A stretch of 6,161 nt of DNA from Acholeplasmataceae bacterium. GTDB taxonomy: Bacteria > Bacillota_I > Bacilli_A > ML615J-28 > CAG-698. Made by a program: the position numbers and the translations under genes. The notes under the pieces are model-generated. The model was given only the letters and a program-made list of their open reading frames with translations, did no database searches and was not told the origin of the DNA. Position 1 is the first letter of the stretch. Each line of letters starts with the position of its first letter. Positions 6,139 to 6,161 of the stretch are shown in pieces. The DNA is taken from NCBI GenBank assembly GCA_012840905.1, contig DUVT01000059.1, positions 1 through 6,161 on the forward strand. The letters run 5' to 3'.

Positions 6139-6161
6139 AATTATTTGGATATATGGTTCAA

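Overview
The window is an AT-rich stretch (my impression is about 30% GC) from a bacterium that uses the standard code. Every Trp I checked is TGG, and TGA ends two genes inside ATGA stop/start overlaps. Gene content (YtqB/MnmM, an ECF sigma factor, a PF09826-type beta-propeller, a GxDLY-type SGNH hydrolase) and AGGAGG/GGTGATC ribosome binding sites suggest Bacillota. A standard-code Mollicutes relative (Acholeplasma/Izemoplasma/Haloplasma-like) is a reasonable but unproven guess. I see no tRNA or rRNA gene, CRISPR array, insertion sequence or prophage gene.

Left half (15-3434, minus strand). Three genes are read right to left: a cytoplasmic SGNH/GDSL-type esterase, an ECF sigma factor 34 bp further on, and a single-pass membrane protein that overlaps the sigma gene by 4 bp. 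The membrane protein has about 45 cytoplasmic residues, one transmembrane helix and about 550 outside residues that look like a beta-propeller. The arrangement reads as a sigma/anti-sigma signalling pair in which the propeller would be the sensor. The N-terminus lacks the zinc anti-sigma motif, so the anti-sigma role is inferred from position and topology.

Centre (3435-3703, 269 bp without a protein gene). It holds divergent promoters and, between them, a compact unit: a good sigma-A-type promoter, a roughly 104-nt transcribed region with three hairpins, and a strong intrinsic terminator. The two linkers between the hairpins each carry the same 7-mer ATCCCCT. This is the layout of C-rich, Shine-Dalgarno-pairing small RNAs such as RsaE/RoxS, and it is the most interesting item in the window.

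Right half (3704-6138, plus strand). A tight four-gene operon encodes a DnaQ-like DEDDh 3'-5' exonuclease, an RluA-family pseudouridine synthase, the tRNA wobble-uridine methyltransferase MnmM (YtqB) and the RNA 2',3'-cyclic phosphodiesterase ThpR. Spacing is 16 bp, then overlaps of 13 and 4 bp. At least three of the four act on RNA, so the operon looks like an RNA modification and processing set. The last 23 bases after it hold nothing I can name.
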